A stretch of DNA of 64,000 nucleotides. Source: Azospirillum thiophilum (GTDB taxonomy: Bacteria > Pseudomonadota > Alphaproteobacteria > Azospirillales > Azospirillaceae). Location: the NCBI RefSeq assembly GCF_001305595.1, contig NZ_CP012408.1, positions 1 through 64,000 of the forward strand, given 5' to 3'. The translations under genes were made by a program, and so were the position numbers. Below, one piece after another: positions 26,101-34,565 of the stretch; position 1 is the first letter of the stretch; every line of letters begins with the position of its first letter. The notes beneath the pieces were generated by a model. It did not search any database, was not told the DNA's origin, and worked only from the letters and a program-made list of their open reading frames with translations.

Positions 26101-28392
26101 GGGGATGGCGATGGTCAGGAGCAGCCCGCCGTTCCCGCGAGGCCGTCGCAAGGCGCTCAAGGCATCCGCGAGCGGTGCCAAGGTGGCGAAGACGGGTTCC
26201 TTTTCCCGGCAGGTGCCGAATGCCTGCGCCAGTGGAGCCAGGCTCTCCGGTTCCAGTTCGCACCGTTCCAGCAGTTTCTCGGCGATCACCAGCACGCCGC
26301 ACCGGTCGCGTTGGAAAGCCGTGGCGGGTTCTCTCGGTGCGTATTCCAGGGTGTAGCGCTCTCCCTCCCCCGGTCCGGGCAGGTCGACGACGTCGATCAG
26401 AACCGGGGTCACCGCGGCCGCCCTCCCCCCGTCGGAAGTGGCGCCAGGATCGGCGGCGGTATCCCTCGGTGGACAGAGGATGTTGGCCGGGGACAAATCG
26501 CCATGCGCCAGATCCTGGGCATGCAGGCCATCGACGATGCCGATCAGGCGTAGCAGAAAGTCGACGATCGCCGGCGTGCCCTGCAAGGGGCCGGTGTCCT
26601 TCGGGGCAGTTAGCAGGTCCTGAAGCGACGGGCCTTCCACCCAATCCATCACGACGGCCACGCGGTCGATAAGGTAGGAGACATCCCGGATGCGGCAGAT
26701 ACCGTCAAGGGCGAGGTCGGCCAAGTCCCGGGCCCGTTGGCAAAAGGCGAGGAGCCGGGAGCCGTCGGTCCTTTCTTCCAACCAGTTAACACGGTTCCAC
26801 AATTTTACCGCAAGTTGATCGCCGTCTTCGACAGAACGGTAGAGCCTGCCGCGTTCGCTGGACGAAATCGTCTTGACGGATGGATAAGTCTCCATGAATT
26901 CGATCAGGTCTTCATGGGTGCGGAACCGATGCAGACGTTCGAGCGTCTCCGCGTCCGCCTGGAGCGGCTTGGTCGCCACGTTGAAGGCGTCCAGCATGGC
27001 CTGGGCGTTGGGGAAGCGTTTCCTGACATCGGGATCCAGCGCCTGTTCCAGCCACGGGTGGAGGCTGGCGAACGAGCCGTTCGAATCGGCGGCAGGGGCC
27101 CAAATCGCGCTTGCGCCTTGAACAGCGTCCGGCTCACGGCCAAGCAGAAGCCGATGGGCGACGCAGCCGAGCAGGAAGACGTCCTTGGCGAAGGGGCTGC
27201 TGACCTGCCCGGACTGCGTTTCCGGATAGGACACTGGCTTTGCCAGCAGGGAGTACCGGTCCTCGGCGATCGTCCTGCCTTCGGGAATGCGGGCGGCGAA
27301 CAGGTGGGAGAAGCGCACGGTGGACGGCAATTCAACCCAGACGCTGTGATCTCCGATGTCGCAGTGGGAGACGTCGAGCGCGTGCATGCGAGCGGCGTTG
27401 GCGAGCATGGTGCGCACGAGGTCGATGCGCACGTTCTTCGCCATCGTCCGGCCCTCGCCGGACATGAAGCGGCTGAGGCGCTGGGTTTGGCGCCGGCGCT
27501 CGAAGATCTCCCAGTAGCGCAGCCCCTTTTCCGGGTCGGTGACCTTCTGGCGGAGCAGCGCATATTCCATGTCCTGGCTGCGCTCCAGGAGGTGGTTCAG
27601 CACCGTCCGTTCGCGACCGATGATGCCGGCGCGCCCTTCGGCACTGTAGAATTTCGGGTCGCACTTGGAAAAATCCCAGTACCGCAGCAGGCCGCTGGTA
27701 TCGGCGGCCTCTGTCTCCTGGGCATCGTACTCGGCATAGATCTCGCCATGCCGGTGGATGACATCGGACACCACGCGATAGGCATCGAAAATCCGGTTGC
27801 GCGGCTTGAAGTAGTTTCCGCTGCAGAAAATCTGGTCGAATCGCGCCTTCCAGGGACCGCCCTTCCTGGTCAGCGCTTGTTCGGGTTTCGTTACCCCCCG
27901 GTTCGTCAGCGCCCGATTTCTCTTTTCGACGTCGACGATCATCTTGCAGAAGTCGTCGATACCGAAGACGAAACGACGTTCTCTTTCATGAATTTTTCGG
28001 AAGTCAACTGAACCGACCATGATGACACAGGAGTCGATCCGCGGCACCGCGTCCTTGACGCGCATATGAGTCAAGTGTCGGTTTATCATGCTGGAAAGGA
28101 CGCGCGCATTATTATTGATTTTATGGACCGGCGATGCCCCCATATCCTTGTTGTTCTGATACCATTTTTGGCCATCGGACGCGACTTGACCACCCCACTC
28201 CTTGATGTCGGCGATGACGATGCGGTCGTCGAGCACGATGACGACATCGATCTCTTTCGGGTGGGTGTCCGGGGTGGCGGCTTCCAGGTTGGCATAGCCG
28301 TACCAGTGTGGCGGCAGCAACTTCGACAGCGTATCGATCCCGGCCACTTCTCGATGGTGGATCCCTTCGGCCTTGAGGGGAGTGATCAGCAT
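23167..28392 (-). CDS. NERD-double kinase-SF1 helicase protein (Mokosh type I MkoA-like)
   Basis: 1741 residues from ATG 28392 (a TTG at 28419 would add 9). Residues 10-150 are a NERD domain: Glu-Ile-Asp49-Val-Val-Ile, Ile-Ala-Asp62-Ile-Lys64-Glu-Trp-Gly-Gly. Two kinase-like domains follow: the first (about 285-480) keeps His-Cys-Asp-Ile-Gly-Asp-His and Phe-Ala-Lys-Asp-Val; the second (about 510-730) has Leu-Ala-Val-Lys and near 629 His-Gly-Asp-Leu-Ser-Pro-Ala-Asn, a good catalytic loop. The SF1 helicase has Gly-Pro-Pro-Gly-Thr-Gly-Lys-Thr near 1102, Ile-Ile-Asp-Glu-Ala-Ala near 1429, Asp-Ser-Tyr-Gln-Gly-Lys-Glu near 1649 and Ala-Leu-Ser-Arg-Ala. Kinase plus COG1112 helicase is the Mokosh type I signature. 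Confidence 0.85.
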   Translation of the reverse strand: MLITPLKAEGIHHREVAGIDTLSKLLPPHWYGYANLEAATPDTHPKEIDVVIVLDDRIVIADIKEWGGQVASDGQKWYQNNKDMGASPVHKINNNARVLSSMINRHLTHMRVKDAVPRIDSCVIMVGSVDFRKIHERERRFVFGIDDFCKMIVDVEKRNRALTNRGVTKPEQALTRKGGPWKARFDQIFCSGNYFKPRNRIFDAYRVVSDVIHRHGEIYAEYDAQETEAADTSGLLRYWDFSKCDPKFYSAEGRAGIIGRERTVLNHLLERSQDMEYALLRQKVTDPEKGLRYWEIFERRRQTQRLSRFMSGEGRTMAKNVRIDLVRTMLANAARMHALDVSHCDIGDHSVWVELPSTVRFSHLFAARIPEGRTIAEDRYSLLAKPVSYPETQSGQVSSPFAKDVFLLGCVAHRLLLGREPDAVQGASAIWAPAADSNGSFASLHPWLEQALDPDVRKRFPNAQAMLDAFNVATKPLQADAETLERLHRFRTHEDLIEFMETYPSVKTISSSERGRLYRSVEDGDQLAVKLWNRVNWLEERTDGSRLLAFCQRARDLADLALDGICRIRDVSYLIDRVAVVMDWVEGPSLQDLLTAPKDTGPLQGTPAIVDFLLRLIGIVDGLHAQDLAHGDLSPANILCPPRDTAADPGATSDGGRAAAVTPVLIDVVDLPGPGEGERYTLEYAPREPATAFQRDRCGVLVIAEKLLERCELEPESLAPLAQAFGTCREKEPVFATLAPLADALSALRRPRGNGGLLLTIAIPEGVSDDFLLRPDAGEYHIGVRRQVGERMVTVTGASARLAIHLTREGRPWRVSALALSQDEVGLAQRHRCCGVAATILFQRGMFTDPESVRPLLDLPEVAAELQSRKGGQAADPVADEETGIEDGLDTDFNLDEEAEAAATGRPPAGTPAVDVAGLWRTLMDVELEDVVEAHIDHEVDFSISRKLILIRCRMLHGALEFDADDRVSVKTPNRHGDWVHVGVLDVGATRGNLAAIDSPRYRSFDGSNLFALGNRLRFESRKSIESRNRRERAITRILGGDAAIKNLVDHFTHRDSVWPISVKGAAVPDGKYLEGRYRLNESQVQAFQILWTTGPLGLLQGPPGTGKTTFIAAIIHHALTVGGARRILLASQAHEAVDNAAKGVIDLFAEAGETISLVRVGYKNDLSDTVRPYHKDSLEQRYRDEFRARLKEKIMVVGERLGLRTSYLESFHHLVTAVRPVLKKLGALASEQKHGPRPENDRNRRGSGERAELEDTVFRLLANIGLSAYEIAAVGYLAVPQVFINNDENAGLEGASQDATGQDAATAGDADDPEWVAEALNDEDFPDAEDELQSDIPVRKKQVLDLGEPNTFEVLAEALARKQQMPIMPDQLRRLVSAVDLMDDWIGHVGSRHRNFEEFLVGTRQIVCGTCVGLGSLSLGLKSNFDLVIIDEAARCTAGELAVPMQSGKRVILVGDHMQLPPFHVGEYVAETAKRIGIPREEVRRSDFERTFTSPYGRAVGQTLRIQYRMIEPIGRLVSEVFYRDSPLKHGRAAPKVQEGTWPGNLSKAVVWIDTAKAGARAFDTEVKHSKSRQNTAEERAVMRLLRDLDRHEPFQAWLQTNKAADKPLEYPIGIICTYMAQVNLIKKSLLSARISLALRESIRVDTVDSYQGKENLMVILSLVRNNEDGPQGDAGKTIKQGFLSQPHRINVALSRAMDRLVIVGTSKGWPAGSPMAAVASKARGLQAEGLAAFHDAEER

Positions 28393-28629
28393 GTTCTGTC
28401 TCTGGCTGCGATGCAGCAACAGGTGGTAGGCGGCTCTGGTTCGTTGGATAATGGATGCTGTCTTGGTTTGGTGGCAATAGTTAAGATTGTGCTCCCCCGC
28501 CTTCTATGGTCGGAAAAGTCGATGTCTGAAGTGCGGCTGACATCTGGCAACGGCAATGTTGTCGCGGAAAGACCATCGGAGGCAAGGAGGGGCTGCTGGA
28601 TGACAGCCCTTCCCTGGCTCTCGCGTAGA

Positions 28630-29505
28630 TCATGCCGGCGTCGGCGCGAACGCCGCGTGGATCGGCCCCCCGTTCCAACCTTCAAGCCGGGCCAGAAGTC
28701 GGTTGGCTTCCGCGCTGTCGTCCAGGTCGAGGCCCTCGAGCCGCGCCGAGTACGTGGGCTCATCGGATCGATCAATCTCGAAGGTCGGCTCGACGGTGGC
28801 GTCGGAAAAATGCAGTACAAGAACAGCGCGGAGTTGGGGTTCTGCTTCGATGCCCATGCCCATCAGTTCCAGACTATCCTCGTCGTAGTAACGCTCGACA
28901 TACCGGCCAATGAGCAGGTGGACGCCCTCGGAATGCAGGTCATCCAGGAGATCCCGGAGCCGGGCCAGCGCCGAGAAACGTTCAGTCGGGAGCATCCCAG
29001 ACACCTGCGTGATGACGTTCGCAACGCGATCCAGCACGTCGGCCTTTTCCAACGTCTTCACCGTCCGCGATGCGGTTGGTCCAGCGATGCGGTCAGCCTC
29101 TTGGACCACCTGCAACAGCACCTCCTCCGGAAACTCCTTCAAGGGCAACCGGAAGCGCTGCAGGTGCGCAACGATGCGCTCATGGGCGTGGTCTCGAAGA
29201 TCGAGGCTGATGTCGCACCCGTTGATGCGCTCCATAAGGTCGACGAAGTCGTGCACGGAAACGCCGAGAAGGTCAGCAACGATCTCAACGACCTCCTTAC
29301 GGGTCGGCTGGCCGCGCAGCAGACTCTTGATGTTGCTCAGGCTGCAGGACACACCACGCTCCGTCACCGCCGCCGCCAGCGCATCGTTGGTGAACGCCCG
29401 GTTGGGATGGGCCGCATTGAACCGGCAGATGGCTGCCCTGACCTTCTTTTCGTTTACCGGGACCACACCATTCCGGTAGCGCCGAACCCGCTGTTTGTCT
29501 GCCAT
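28630..29505 (-). CDS. HTH protein upstream of the Mokosh-like operon
   Basis: 291 residues from ATG 29505, with GGAGA six bases before it. Residues 15-75 resemble a helix-turn-helix (Thr-Asn-Asp-Ala-Leu-Ala-Ala-Ala-Val-Thr-Glu-Arg-Gly-Val-Ser, then Ser-Asn-Ile-Lys-Ser-Leu-Leu-Arg-Gly). The remainder is acidic and helical with no recognised domain. It is transcribed toward the NERD-kinase-helicase gene, 237 bp away, and may regulate it or form part of the system. Confidence 0.65.
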   Translation of the reverse strand: MADKQRVRRYRNGVVPVNEKKVRAAICRFNAAHPNRAFTNDALAAAVTERGVSCSLSNIKSLLRGQPTRKEVVEIVADLLGVSVHDFVDLMERINGCDISLDLRDHAHERIVAHLQRFRLPLKEFPEEVLLQVVQEADRIAGPTASRTVKTLEKADVLDRVANVITQVSGMLPTERFSALARLRDLLDDLHSEGVHLLIGRYVERYYDEDSLELMGMGIEAEPQLRAVLVLHFSDATVEPTFEIDRSDEPTYSARLEGLDLDDSAEANRLLARLEGWNGGPIHAAFAPTPA

Positions 29506-29880
29506 TGCTTGTCTCCGTATCGCCTGATGACGAGCGGATATTCGCGTGACATCGCCACCGAAGCCAACTGGGATGAAGGGTTTGTCAACGCTCTTACCAA
29601 GTCGAGATAGGACGATATGGGTCGAGATAACGCCACACTGCCAGGAAAGAAGCGCCAGGGCTAAGACTGCTTCCTCCGCTCCCGAGGCGGTTTCCCCAAC
29701 GGACCAGTCCTGTATTCCACCAGCGTCAGCCGAATGGGTGTCTGGGCCAGGATGTTGACGGCCGTCCTCACCTCCGCAAAATTCACGTTGGAGTTGGAAA
29801 CACATTGGGGACGACGTGAGCACGCAACATGGAATGCAGCCCCTTGAAGGGAAAGCCGCTTTGCGCAGGATTCAGCACCA
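29506..29880. other. intergenic region between divergent genes
   Basis: 375 bp separate the HTH gene (minus) from the gene at 29881 (plus), so both promoters should lie here. No convincing promoter, repeat or small gene was identified; the frames readable through it have no protein-like composition. Confidence 0.5.
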
Positions 29881-30528
29881 ATGAAGCCTTTCAACGGCTC
29901 TGCCGCCTCTCCGATATGGTTGATAGGCGATTCAAATCCGGGGCCATGGGCGCTGAAGTTGAAGTTCCCGCTCGACGACAGACACCCGACACGGCACAGC
30001 ATCTGGACGCCAGTCTGGGATCGCATCCAGGATCGGGTTTTCCGCAGTGGGGCACTGCGCCTCGATGACCAGAACCTGTTCGTTCGCAATGCTGTCGCAG
30101 ACGCCGCGGTAAAGCCGCGGCCGACCGCTTTGGACTGGACGAACAGGGAACTGTTATCTCCACTTGAAGGGTTGAGAACAGACCTACAGAGTTTTCAGCC
30201 CGGGCTCGTACTTGCCTTCGGCCAGTTTTCATTCGAGTTTGTCCGGCGCGCGCTCAACATCACTCCTGCCTACCCTTGTAAGCATTGGGGACTAGGGAAT
30301 TTAAGGCGAGCATTCGATGACGCCATCGCCGCATTCGACCCCGACGTGACCAATGTCGTCCCGCTACTGCATGCGACCATCGCCCGCGGCAAATTCCTGG
30401 ATGCTCACGCGGCGTTCGGAGGCCATTACTTCAACTATGTCGGCGACGGTCTGGCGAAACTTTTGTTGACTCGGCTTAGGAACGCTCCGGTCTGGATCAA
30501 AAGCCCTCCTTCTGCTCCGGATTCCTGA
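29881..30528 (+). CDS. hypothetical protein, possible uracil-DNA-glycosylase-like fold
   Basis: 215 residues. It opens with Pro-Ile-Trp-Leu-Ile-Gly-Asp-Ser-Asn-Pro-Gly-Pro-Trp near residue 11, a strand-loop resembling the first motif of uracil-DNA-glycosylase-superfamily proteins, continues with Leu-Val-Leu-Ala-Phe-Gly-Gln near 120 and ends with Val-Val-Pro-Leu-Leu-His-Ala-Thr and Gly-His-Tyr-Phe-Asn-Tyr. The order resembles the gene at 11564 loosely. The function is unproven. Confidence 0.55.
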   Translation: MKPFNGSAASPIWLIGDSNPGPWALKLKFPLDDRHPTRHSIWTPVWDRIQDRVFRSGALRLDDQNLFVRNAVADAAVKPRPTALDWTNRELLSPLEGLRTDLQSFQPGLVLAFGQFSFEFVRRALNITPAYPCKHWGLGNLRRAFDDAIAAFDPDVTNVVPLLHATIARGKFLDAHAAFGGHYFNYVGDGLAKLLLTRLRNAPVWIKSPPSAPDS

Positions 30529-30768
30529 GGACCCAGGCAGGAAATTGATCAGAGATCGTCCTGGGCCACCGCTAGTTCCGGCCAAAATCGAAGAGCCTAC
30601 ATAACAACGTGCCGGTTCCGGGTATCCTGACTTTCGACGTCATCAATTATGATTTTCGTTTGGGGTGGGCTCAATATCGGTGGGTGAACAGAGAATAAAA
30701 AGTGTATTCCTCAACAACGATCACTATGATGAAACCAAGCCGCTGCACACTGATGCTTCTATGAATGC

Positions 30769-30858
30769 ATGGGGCTGGTGGCGATCTATCAACGCCCCAA
30801 CACCAGCAAGCCCGCGCCCGAGCATCCCAAGTACCCGTACCTGCTTGGCGGCCTGACA
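30769..30858 (+). pseudogene. IS3-family transposase OrfB fragment
   Basis: Thirty codons encode Gly-Leu-Val-Ala-Ile-Tyr-Gln-Arg-Pro-Asn-Thr-Ser-Lys-Pro and Tyr-Pro-Tyr-Leu-Leu-Gly-Gly-Leu, a signature of IS3-family (IS2/IS407-type) integrase-like transposases just before their DDE domain. The rest of the gene is missing; homology ends within a few bases of the IS5-type relic at 30866, suggesting that insertion or an associated deletion destroyed it. Confidence 0.75.
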
Positions 30859-30865
30859 GTCCGTT

Positions 30866-31639
30866 TCAAAAGCCAGGTGACGGGAGGTGCTTGCGGTTTG
30901 GGTGGACGAGGCGGTGCAGCATGATCCTGATGGCAGCAAAAGTGACCATGGCCTCTGCAACGTCGGTTCGTTCCTCGTAATCCTTGGACAAGCGTCGCCA
31001 TCTTCCGAACCATCCGAAGGAACGTTCGACCATCCAGCGGCGGGGAACGAGGATGAAGCCGCCACCAGCAACGCGCCGGAAGATGATCAGCGTCAGCCCG
31101 AGCAGGAAGCAGGCGAGGATGACCGGCATCCGATTGTAGATGCTGTCGGCGAAGATCGCACGCAGCCAGCAGTAGAGCCGCTTGATCCGTGTCAGCAACG
31201 CTACGGCGCTATCGGCGTCCTGAGTGTCGGCGGCATGGAAGATGATGCCGAGCAGGAAGCCCGAGGTATCGACAGCGATGTGACGCTTGCGGCCCTTGAC
31301 CTTCTTGGCCGCGTCAAAGCCTCGGGAGCCACCTTTTACGTCGTCTTGACGCTCTGGGTGTCGATGATGGCGGCGGTCGGGGTAGGAGCGCGGCCCTCTT
31401 GCTCGCACAGCATCACCACCAAGTGATGGCGCAGGCTCTCCCACACGCCGGCTTCCAGAAAAGCCCGGAAGTATCGATAGGCCGGCGGCGGTGGAAGGTG
31501 GCGCCATTGGCAACCGGTCTGCACGACGTAGAACAGCGCATCCAGCGATCGTCGCATGTCCGTCCGTGCTGCGAGGACGACCGCCGGGTTTCACCGGTGG
31601 GATCAACGGTTCGATCAGGCGGTACTGGTCATCGCTCAA
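30866..31639 (-). pseudogene. IS5-family transposase, frameshifted
   Basis: The opening Met-Ser-Asp-Asp-Gln-Tyr-Arg-Leu-Ile-Glu-Pro-Leu-Ile-Pro-Pro and the later Lys-Gly-Arg-Lys-Arg-His-Ile-Ala-Val-Asp-Thr and Val-Glu-Arg-Ser-Phe-Gly-Trp-Phe belong to IS5-family transposases. The middle (Gln-Thr-Gly-Cys-Gln-Trp-Arg-His-Leu-Pro through Ile-Ile-Asp-Thr-Gln-Ser-Val) is in another frame between about 31340 and 31557, so two compensating frameshifts have inactivated it unless ribosomal frameshifting operates. Terminal repeats were not resolved. About 225 bp of noncoding DNA follow. Confidence 0.8.
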
Positions 31640-31864
31640 AGCCTAGCCGGCGCCGTAAGCACCAACTAGCCGGCGGTTTTCGGGCGTCCACATCGGCAGC
31701 CACCCGCAGTGGGGTTCACTCTCAACAGCCGAGGCCTTCGACCATCGCACCATCAGCGCCACTTTCGAAGCAGGCTGTTACGGCCCCACAAGTCGAGGCT
31801 CTCATCGGCCGATAGATGTGATGATAGAGGGCAAGTCGGAGCAGAGGCTCTGACCCAACAGCGC

Positions 31865-32488
31865 CTATTCGTTCACGACATTGTAGCGTCGGAGTTCCGC
31901 CGGCGTCAGCCAATGCATGTCGACGCTCAAGGTGTCGGTGATCGGTCGCATCAACTCCGACGACACCGTCATCTCCATCAGGTAACGAGATTGTTCCGCC
32001 GCAATCGATGCGGCTGCGCGCTCGACGATGTTAACGACGGCGTAAGCCCCGGCGGCTCCGTTTTCACGAATCATTCGGGTAACCTTGGCGATCAATTCGT
32101 CATTACCGCTGACGGTGCTGTTGTGAACGCCGACCTTGGCGGCCGGATCGACTGCCCGGAACACCCCGCCGATGAAGGCATAAGTACAAGCGCTGGCACA
32201 GGAGGCCCCTCTCGGCACCCGCGTCGCCAGCCCCGATTTTCGCAGGAAACGGCCGATCTCTAACGCCGCCATGACGTTGCCGCCGGGTGAGGAAAACCAT
32301 ACCTCGTCGATGCGTCCGGCCTGCTGCACGGCCCGCCTGAATTTGGGCCCGTCCTGCTGCAGGAACTCGCCGGTGACCCAGAGGATGCTCTGCCCAGCCG
32401 CCGACCGCTGCTCCAGGTTTATGGCGCTCGCTGGCACCGATAGGACGCTGGACAGCAGCGCAGCCAACGGGACGATGCTCGACCTCAT
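31865..32488 (-). CDS. exported ClpP/SDH-like protein
   Basis: 207 residues with a signal peptide (Met-Arg-Ser-Ser-Ile-Val-Pro-Leu-Ala-Ala-Leu-Leu, cut after Ala-Ser-Ala). The body has the ClpP/crotonase-like pattern Phe-Ser-Ser-Pro-Gly-Gly-Asn and Ser-Cys-Ala-Ser-Ala-Cys-Thr-Tyr-Ala-Phe, which supplies a candidate nucleophilic Ser, as in periplasmic COG3904 proteins. It likely acts in the periplasm. Its ATG overlaps the stop of the lipoprotein gene upstream (ATGA at 32485-32488), so the two are coupled. Confidence 0.75.
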   Translation of the reverse strand: MRSSIVPLAALLSSVLSVPASAINLEQRSAAGQSILWVTGEFLQQDGPKFRRAVQQAGRIDEVWFSSPGGNVMAALEIGRFLRKSGLATRVPRGASCASACTYAFIGGVFRAVDPAAKVGVHNSTVSGNDELIAKVTRMIRENGAAGAYAVVNIVERAAASIAAEQSRYLMEMTVSSELMRPITDTLSVDMHWLTPAELRRYNVVNE

Positions 32489-33285
32489 GCCGCCTTCTTT
32501 TGCCAAGCCGAGGCGCCTGGCGCGCGGCAATACTCGACCTGATCGACCTGCTCTTTCCCTTCGATCCACACCACCTCGCGGGCAATGCGGCAGACCGTTT
32601 CCATCGGCGCTACGGCCAACGGTTGGGAGGCTGGTGCTGGCTTCAGCGGCATGTCCGATGGAAGCGAAGCGGTTTGGACTTTCTCCTTCCTTGTCGGCTT
32701 TTCCGTCTCGGCTTTCCGGATCGAAGGCATCGCATCGGGAACCATGGCGGCGTATCTCGCTGCCGAGATCTCGACGACCCCGCCATTGCCTGGACACCGG
32801 GGGGCTTCCAGACGGTACGGCTTTCCGTTCTGCGGATCACAGTAGACCACGGGACCATGGTAAGGCGTCTCGGAGATCGGCATCTTGACCGTCTGCGTGC
32901 CGGCTGTTGCCGCCGAGCCGATCGGCACGGTTCGCGTGCTGACGATCTCCGTCCGGCCGTAGACGCCGGAGTTCTTCGGGCTCGCCCAGTGCATCGTCGT
33001 GCCGTCGTTCAGCGCCGCCTGCGTGGCTTCCTGCTGCTTGGCCCGGTCGACGTCATCGATGATCTGGCCCACCAGGGAGCCGGCGATGAAGCCTGCCACA
33101 CCACCGAAGAGGGCACCGCCGGCTGCTCCCATGTCGCTGTTGCCGCCGATCGCGGCGCCGACAACCACGCCCAACACGGTGCCAAAAGCACCGCCGGCCT
33201 CCTTCGCGTTTTGGGCGTTGCATCCACCGACCAGAACGCTGGCGCCTATCATCAACGCCACCGCACTATTGCCCGCTCGGTCCAC
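32485..33285 (-). CDS. glycine-zipper lipoprotein
   Basis: 266 residues from a GTG at 33285 preceded by GGGGGTGG. A hydrophobic stretch ends in the lipobox Val-Gly-Gly-Cys at residue 22. A Gly-rich helical zipper (Gly-x-x-x-Gly repeats, residues 30-80) indicates membrane-associated oligomerisation, followed by a soluble domain with scattered Cys and Pro-Lys-rich linkers. It is probably anchored in the outer membrane. It is cotranscribed with the exported ClpP-like gene. Confidence 0.7.
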   Translation of the reverse strand: MDRAGNSAVALMIGASVLVGGCNAQNAKEAGGAFGTVLGVVVGAAIGGNSDMGAAGGALFGGVAGFIAGSLVGQIIDDVDRAKQQEATQAALNDGTTMHWASPKNSGVYGRTEIVSTRTVPIGSAATAGTQTVKMPISETPYHGPVVYCDPQNGKPYRLEAPRCPGNGGVVEISAARYAAMVPDAMPSIRKAETEKPTRKEKVQTASLPSDMPLKPAPASQPLAVAPMETVCRIAREVVWIEGKEQVDQVEYCRAPGASAWQKKAA

Positions 33286-33474
33286 ATCCACCCCCGTTTG
33301 ACGCTCCCCTTTGGATAATGCTACAGGTTGTTCCCGCGGAGTCAATGTCGCCCCTCGACCAAGCGTCTGGACTAGGTATCCCCTTATCAGCCACGCTGTC
33401 GGTTCTTCAAAGTGACCGTCACAAGCCAATCAACAGCATTCACCTCAAATGCCGTTCTATGCTATATATGGCGC

Positions 33475-33900
33475 ATGCCGATCCAGAGACGCTACCGCTT
33501 CTTGTATCCGATCGACTGGCCACAGATCAGCCAGCGTATCCGGTTCGTAGTGGCGGAGGGGCGGTGCCAGCACTGCGCCCGCCCTCACGGCCGCGAAGTC
33601 AGGTGCCTGCCGGACGGCCGCTGGTACGACAGCGATGTCGGCACTTGGCGCGACAGCCATGGTCACCAAGCGCCTTGGCCTGACATCGTCGAGGCGGTCA
33701 CGATGAAACGGACACGGGTGATCCTGGCGGCCTGTCACAAGGACCATGATCCGACCAACAACCGCTCGGCCAACTTGGTGGCGCTCTGCCAGCGGTGCCA
33801 CATGCTCCACGACCGCGAAGAGCATCGCCGGCGTTTCCGCGTCACCATCCTCTTGCGCCGTGCGCTTGGGGACCTGTTCGGCGGTGCCTACCGCTACTGA
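33475..33900 (+). CDS. HNH endonuclease
   Basis: 141 residues. Cys-Gln-His-Cys-Ala near residue 30, then Ala-Ala-Cys-His-Lys-Asp-His-Asp-Pro-Thr-Asn-Asn-Arg-Ser-Ala-Asn-Leu-Val-Ala-Leu and Cys-Gln-Arg-Cys-His form the zinc-ribbon ββα-metal fold of the HNH family; all catalytic and Cys residues are present. The start at 33475 is the one nearest the conserved domain. HNH enzymes of this size are common on plasmids and prophages. It is divergent from the lipoprotein gene upstream. Confidence 0.85.
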   Translation: MPIQRRYRFLYPIDWPQISQRIRFVVAEGRCQHCARPHGREVRCLPDGRWYDSDVGTWRDSHGHQAPWPDIVEAVTMKRTRVILAACHKDHDPTNNRSANLVALCQRCHMLHDREEHRRRFRVTILLRRALGDLFGGAYRY

Positions 33901-33993
33901 AAGATTGTCGGTCGGCACCACCACGCTTTTTCCCACCTTCAGCGGCGCCATTGGATCGCGTGTGACGGAGATGCAGCCCCACCGATGCGAGCC

Positions 33994-34479
33994 TCACTCC
34001 TGCGGATTATCGGCAGCCATGTAGGCGCCAAAGGCATCCTGGAAATCTGGATGCCAGCGGGAGAGCGGCGGCCGGTTGCGGACGATGTCCTCGGCAGCCC
34101 AACGGATGCGCCGGTTATCCATCTCGCGCGTGACGTCGTTGTCCGGGTACAGGATGTAGAAGTCTCCGGCCGCCATGGTGGGCAGCATGAAATCGACGAC
34201 CTGTTCCGCCGTCCAGGCGCCGGCGGGCTTTTCGGTCACTCCGCGCGCGCGGGTGAGGCCGGTGTACACGAAGCCGGGGATCAGCAGGTGTGCGGTGACT
34301 TGGCACCCGTCCGTGTTGCGCAGTTCGTGAGCCAACGCCTCGGTGACCACCTTAACCCCGGCCTTGCTGGTGTTGTAGGCGGTGTCGCCGGGAGGGCAGG
34401 TGATGGCGAGCCCTATGCCGCTGGCCGCTCCGGTGATGACGGCGGTGCGGCCGGGAGAAAGGGCTGGGTGCAGGTCCAT
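33994..34479 (-). pseudogene. short-chain dehydrogenase with internal deletion
   Basis: The frame joins an intact nucleotide-binding start (Ala-Val-Ile-Thr-Gly-Ala-Ala-Ser-Gly-Ile-Gly-Leu-Ala-Ile) directly to the Tyr-Asn-Thr-Ser-Lys catalytic helix; the roughly 120 residues that normally separate TGxxxGIG from YxxxK (including Asn and Ser of the tetrad) are absent. The C-terminal half then runs normally with Pro-Gly-Phe-Val-Tyr-Thr. The gene stays open but cannot encode an active SDR, so it is treated as a deletion derivative. Confidence 0.75.
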
Positions 34480-34565
34480 CGCAGATTCCTTTGGTGGGGG
34501 TTCGGCTCGCTTTGGTCAACCGCCCTTGGCTGGCTGTCCACTTTACCGCTTCAGCGGCCGGCCGG

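Noticed and set aside
23998..26553. 851-codon plus-strand reading
   Set aside because: Antisense to the helicase gene, whose Walker, kinase and NERD motifs are convincing; the plus-strand reading has no domains.
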